DNA of 64,000 bases from positions 1 to 64,000 of the forward strand of contig NZ_JAHBCL010000015.1 of NCBI RefSeq assembly GCF_018390735.1. Direction: 5' to 3'. The position numbers and the translations under genes were made by a program. How positions within the stretch are numbered: position 1 is the stretch's first letter; the number at the start of each line of letters is the position of its first letter. Positions 62,225 to 64,000 of this stretch are shown piece by piece. The notes under the pieces were generated by a model. That model was not told the origin of the DNA. It made no database searches and was given only the letters and a program-made list of their open reading frames with translations. The DNA is from Fusibacter paucivorans (lineage in GTDB: Bacteria > Bacillota > Clostridia > Peptostreptococcales > Acidaminobacteraceae).

Positions 62225-63466
62225 TTAAGCGTTTACAAGTTTCGATGATGCTCTTTTGGATTTTGGACCTACTTCATTGAGCATTAATGCCGGTATAACC
62301 ATTATCAATGCAATCACATGCATAATGATAATTGTCATTCCCGAACCGACTTGTGTTATCATAATGCCGCCAATCACACTGCCCGGCAATGTCAGCAGCA
62401 TTGGAAGGCCGTTGATAATCGCCGATATCGGTGCAACAAAATGAGGCTCGGGTTTTTCAGTTTCCTCAACCATGTACATGCCGAGGATAGGCATTCTTAA
62501 AAAGTAACCAGCTCCCGAAAGAACCGCACAAGCAATGACCGGCACAATTGACTGGCCAAATGCAACGAGTCCAATACTTGCGATTCCATAAACGGCAACA
62601 GAAGCGACGATAAACGGTTTACGCCTTCCAGTTGTATTGCAAAGGATCCCGCCAGCGATTGCACCGACAATTTGAACCAATGTCAAGACACTGGATACCG
62701 TTGTCGCTAAAGTCATTGACATACCTGCTTCTGTTGTAAAATAAGTCACCATATAAGTTAATAAAATCGTATTTGAAATCATCGAAAAAATTGTAATGAT
62801 TAAGATAAGCACAAAATCCTTATATTGAAAGACACGACCGAATTCCGTTTTTTGCTTTGCCACTTTTCCAGCTTTAACATCTGCCCGCATTTGTTTCATT
62901 TGCGCGCCAACACCTTCTGGATATTGAAGCCATGCAAATGAAGCAATCGTATAGATAAGTGTAATCACCGTAAAAGTCCACGTCGCTGTACGCCATGACC
63001 CAAACATAGGGAATACGATATAGGCCAATGCAACCCCAAGACACGAACAGGCTGTGATGATTGTTTGCATGGTTGCAAACTGCGAGCCTTTGAACCATAT
63101 AGAAGCAATTGGGAAAAGTGCTGCTTGCGCTAATCCGTAACCGACGCCAGAGATTGTTCTGCCAAGCAAATACAATCCAAAACTTCCCGCCGATGCCGAT
63201 GCCAACAATCCCAAGGTAATCAGCGCAGCACCGAGTATAAACGTTTCCCGAAAACCAATTCGATTACAAATAATACTGCCGACAAACATGCATAGACCGC
63301 ACATAATCAGGTAGATGGATACAACAATACCGCCCATACTGACAGAAACATGAAGATCGCCCATAATTGTTGAAAGCATTGCCGCCGGTCCTAAATAGGG
63401 AATCATAACAACAAAATTAAATAGCGCGAGTATAAGTGCAACCATTATTTGTTTTCCTTTTGACAC
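62225..63466 (-). CDS. Major facilitator superfamily transporter
   Basis: The 413-residue protein has about 12 hydrophobic helices in two halves with a central charged loop (about residues 190-210), as in MFS carriers. The GxxxxRxGxR-type loop reads CNRIGFRETF after helix 2. The substrate is unknown; neighbours (SDR and zinc dehydrogenase) suggest a sugar acid, polyol or similar compound. A GTG at 63466 lies 6 nt after AAGGGGTG and is preferred over the GTG at 63475, which is part of that site. Confidence 0.85.
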   Translation of the reverse strand: MSKGKQIMVALILALFNFVVMIPYLGPAAMLSTIMGDLHVSVSMGGIVVSIYLIMCGLCMFVGSIICNRIGFRETFILGAALITLGLLASASAGSFGLYLLGRTISGVGYGLAQAALFPIASIWFKGSQFATMQTIITACSCLGVALAYIVFPMFGSWRTATWTFTVITLIYTIASFAWLQYPEGVGAQMKQMRADVKAGKVAKQKTEFGRVFQYKDFVLILIITIFSMISNTILLTYMVTYFTTEAGMSMTLATTVSSVLTLVQIVGAIAGGILCNTTGRRKPFIVASVAVYGIASIGLVAFGQSIVPVIACAVLSGAGYFLRMPILGMYMVEETEKPEPHFVAPISAIINGLPMLLTLPGSVIGGIMITQVGSGMTIIIMHVIALIMVIPALMLNEVGPKSKRASSKLVNA

Positions 63467-63543
63467 AACATTCACCCCTTCAAAAGTAAAAGATTGTCAT
63501 CCAGATACACTTTGAGTAAGGCTTTAGTGTTTTAAAGAATGTT

Positions 63544-64000
63544 TTATGGAATCATTTTTTGCATTCTCATATTAGCCATACAACCGCCATCTACAAGGAT
63601 GTCGATTCCGGATATAAAAGATGCTTGCTCACTCATTAAAAAGTCGACGACGGTAGCCATTTCCATTGTCGTCCCCATGCGCTTTGCGGGCGTCAAGACA
63701 TTAATCATACTCCACATTCTGTTTTCAGTATTAAGTTTGCTCTTTTCCAGTTCTACTTTATTATTCTCTGTCTCAGCAATCCCCGGTGATACGGAGTTAA
63801 CCCGCACACCATCTTCGCCAAAGAGTACTGCATATTTTTGTGCGGCGATCATCGTCCCCTTTTTGGCAATGGAATACGCTATTCCCGGTGCGACTTGTTC
63901 CCCTCTTGCCATTACCATTGGCTCAACCGCTTGCCACATTGCCTCAGGATTTTCATCCGCATGCCACAGCGCATCATTAATCGGCTGCAGCATTTGTGTC
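63544..64000 (-). CDS. Short-chain dehydrogenase/reductase, 5' end outside the window
   Basis: The reading frame stays open to the right edge, so only the C-terminal 150 or so residues are seen. They include the catalytic YSIAKKG (YxxxK), RVNSVSPGIAET and the C-terminal FISGIDILVDGGC typical of classical SDR oxidoreductases. The N-terminal Rossmann glycine motif is off the window. It stands 68 bp before the MFS gene and probably belongs to the same operon. Confidence 0.88.
   Translation of the reverse strand, partial: TQMLQPINDALWHADENPEAMWQAVEPMVMARGEQVAPGIAYSIAKKGTMIAAQKYAVLFGEDGVRVNSVSPGIAETENNKVELEKSKLNTENRMWSMINVLTPAKRMGTTMEMATVVDFLMSEQASFISGIDILVDGGCMANMRMQKMIP

Overview
The window reads as chromosomal DNA of a strictly anaerobic, low-to-mid GC member of the Bacillota, class Clostridia. 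The reasons are AGGAGG-type ribosome binding sites with many GTG/TTG starts, clostridial-type promoters, a trimeric-style NADH/ferredoxin [FeFe] hydrogenase operon, formate-tetrahydrofolate ligase, Rex-type operators and a THF riboswitch. I cannot name the genus. Almost every gene is on the minus strand; only 39883-40557 and 50546-51121 are on plus. I saw no rRNA, tRNA, CRISPR array or insertion sequence.

Layout from left to right. 0-6 kb: an AraC-type regulator, a small membrane protein, then the pantothenate operon (read leftwards panG-panB-panC-panD-murB) preceded by a leader that looks like a riboswitch/attenuator. 6-12 kb: envelope-related genes (SLH-bearing polysaccharide deacetylase, PHP phosphoesterase, ATP-grasp ligase, GH18 hydrolase) and an overlooked 52-residue zinc-ribbon gene. 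12-15.5 kb: three TadE/TadG-like pilus-type proteins and a divergent Ser/Thr kinase. 15.6-18.9 kb: a sigma-54 activator and an amidohydrolase, with a clear -24/-12 promoter and two matching palindromes upstream. 19-21 kb: bipA.

21.3-25.5 kb: a seven-gene module of unknown function, in which an H-cluster-like iron-sulfur protein sits with two HATPase proteins, two DRTGG proteins, a PHP protein and a 57-residue membrane protein, under a Rex-like operator. 25.6-32.7 kb: a thymidylate-kinase-like gene, then a GntR-controlled catabolic cluster (amidohydrolase, 4-oxalomesaconate-hydratase-like protein, TAXI-TRAP transporter, RraA-type aldolase). 32.9-37.6 kb: the hndABCD-type hydrogenase operon with a Rex-like site in the same position relative to its promoter as in the 21-25 kb module. 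37.7-45.9 kb: uvrC and uvrBA (uvrA has a long Lys/Ala/Thr-rich tail; uvrB has a LexA box). 46-50.3 kb: ftsE-ftsX-murein hydrolase activator-carboxy-terminal protease.

50.5-64 kb: folate and hydrogen metabolism. It holds 5-formyl-THF cyclo-ligase; a second [FeFe] hydrogenase next to a NuoF-tail/GltD-type flavoprotein fusion; and a long run (SDR, MFS, zinc dehydrogenase, fhs, fchA, folD, focA-type channel, THF riboswitch, folT, folC). FolD lacks the lysine and glutamine needed for cyclohydrolase chemistry, and the adjacent fchA would supply that step. Formate exchange, C1-folate and H2/NAD(P)H/ferredoxin chemistry therefore appear together in this window, with Rex-like sites linking the three hydrogenase-type loci. 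The methyl branch beyond methylene-THF and the hydrogenase maturases are not in the window.
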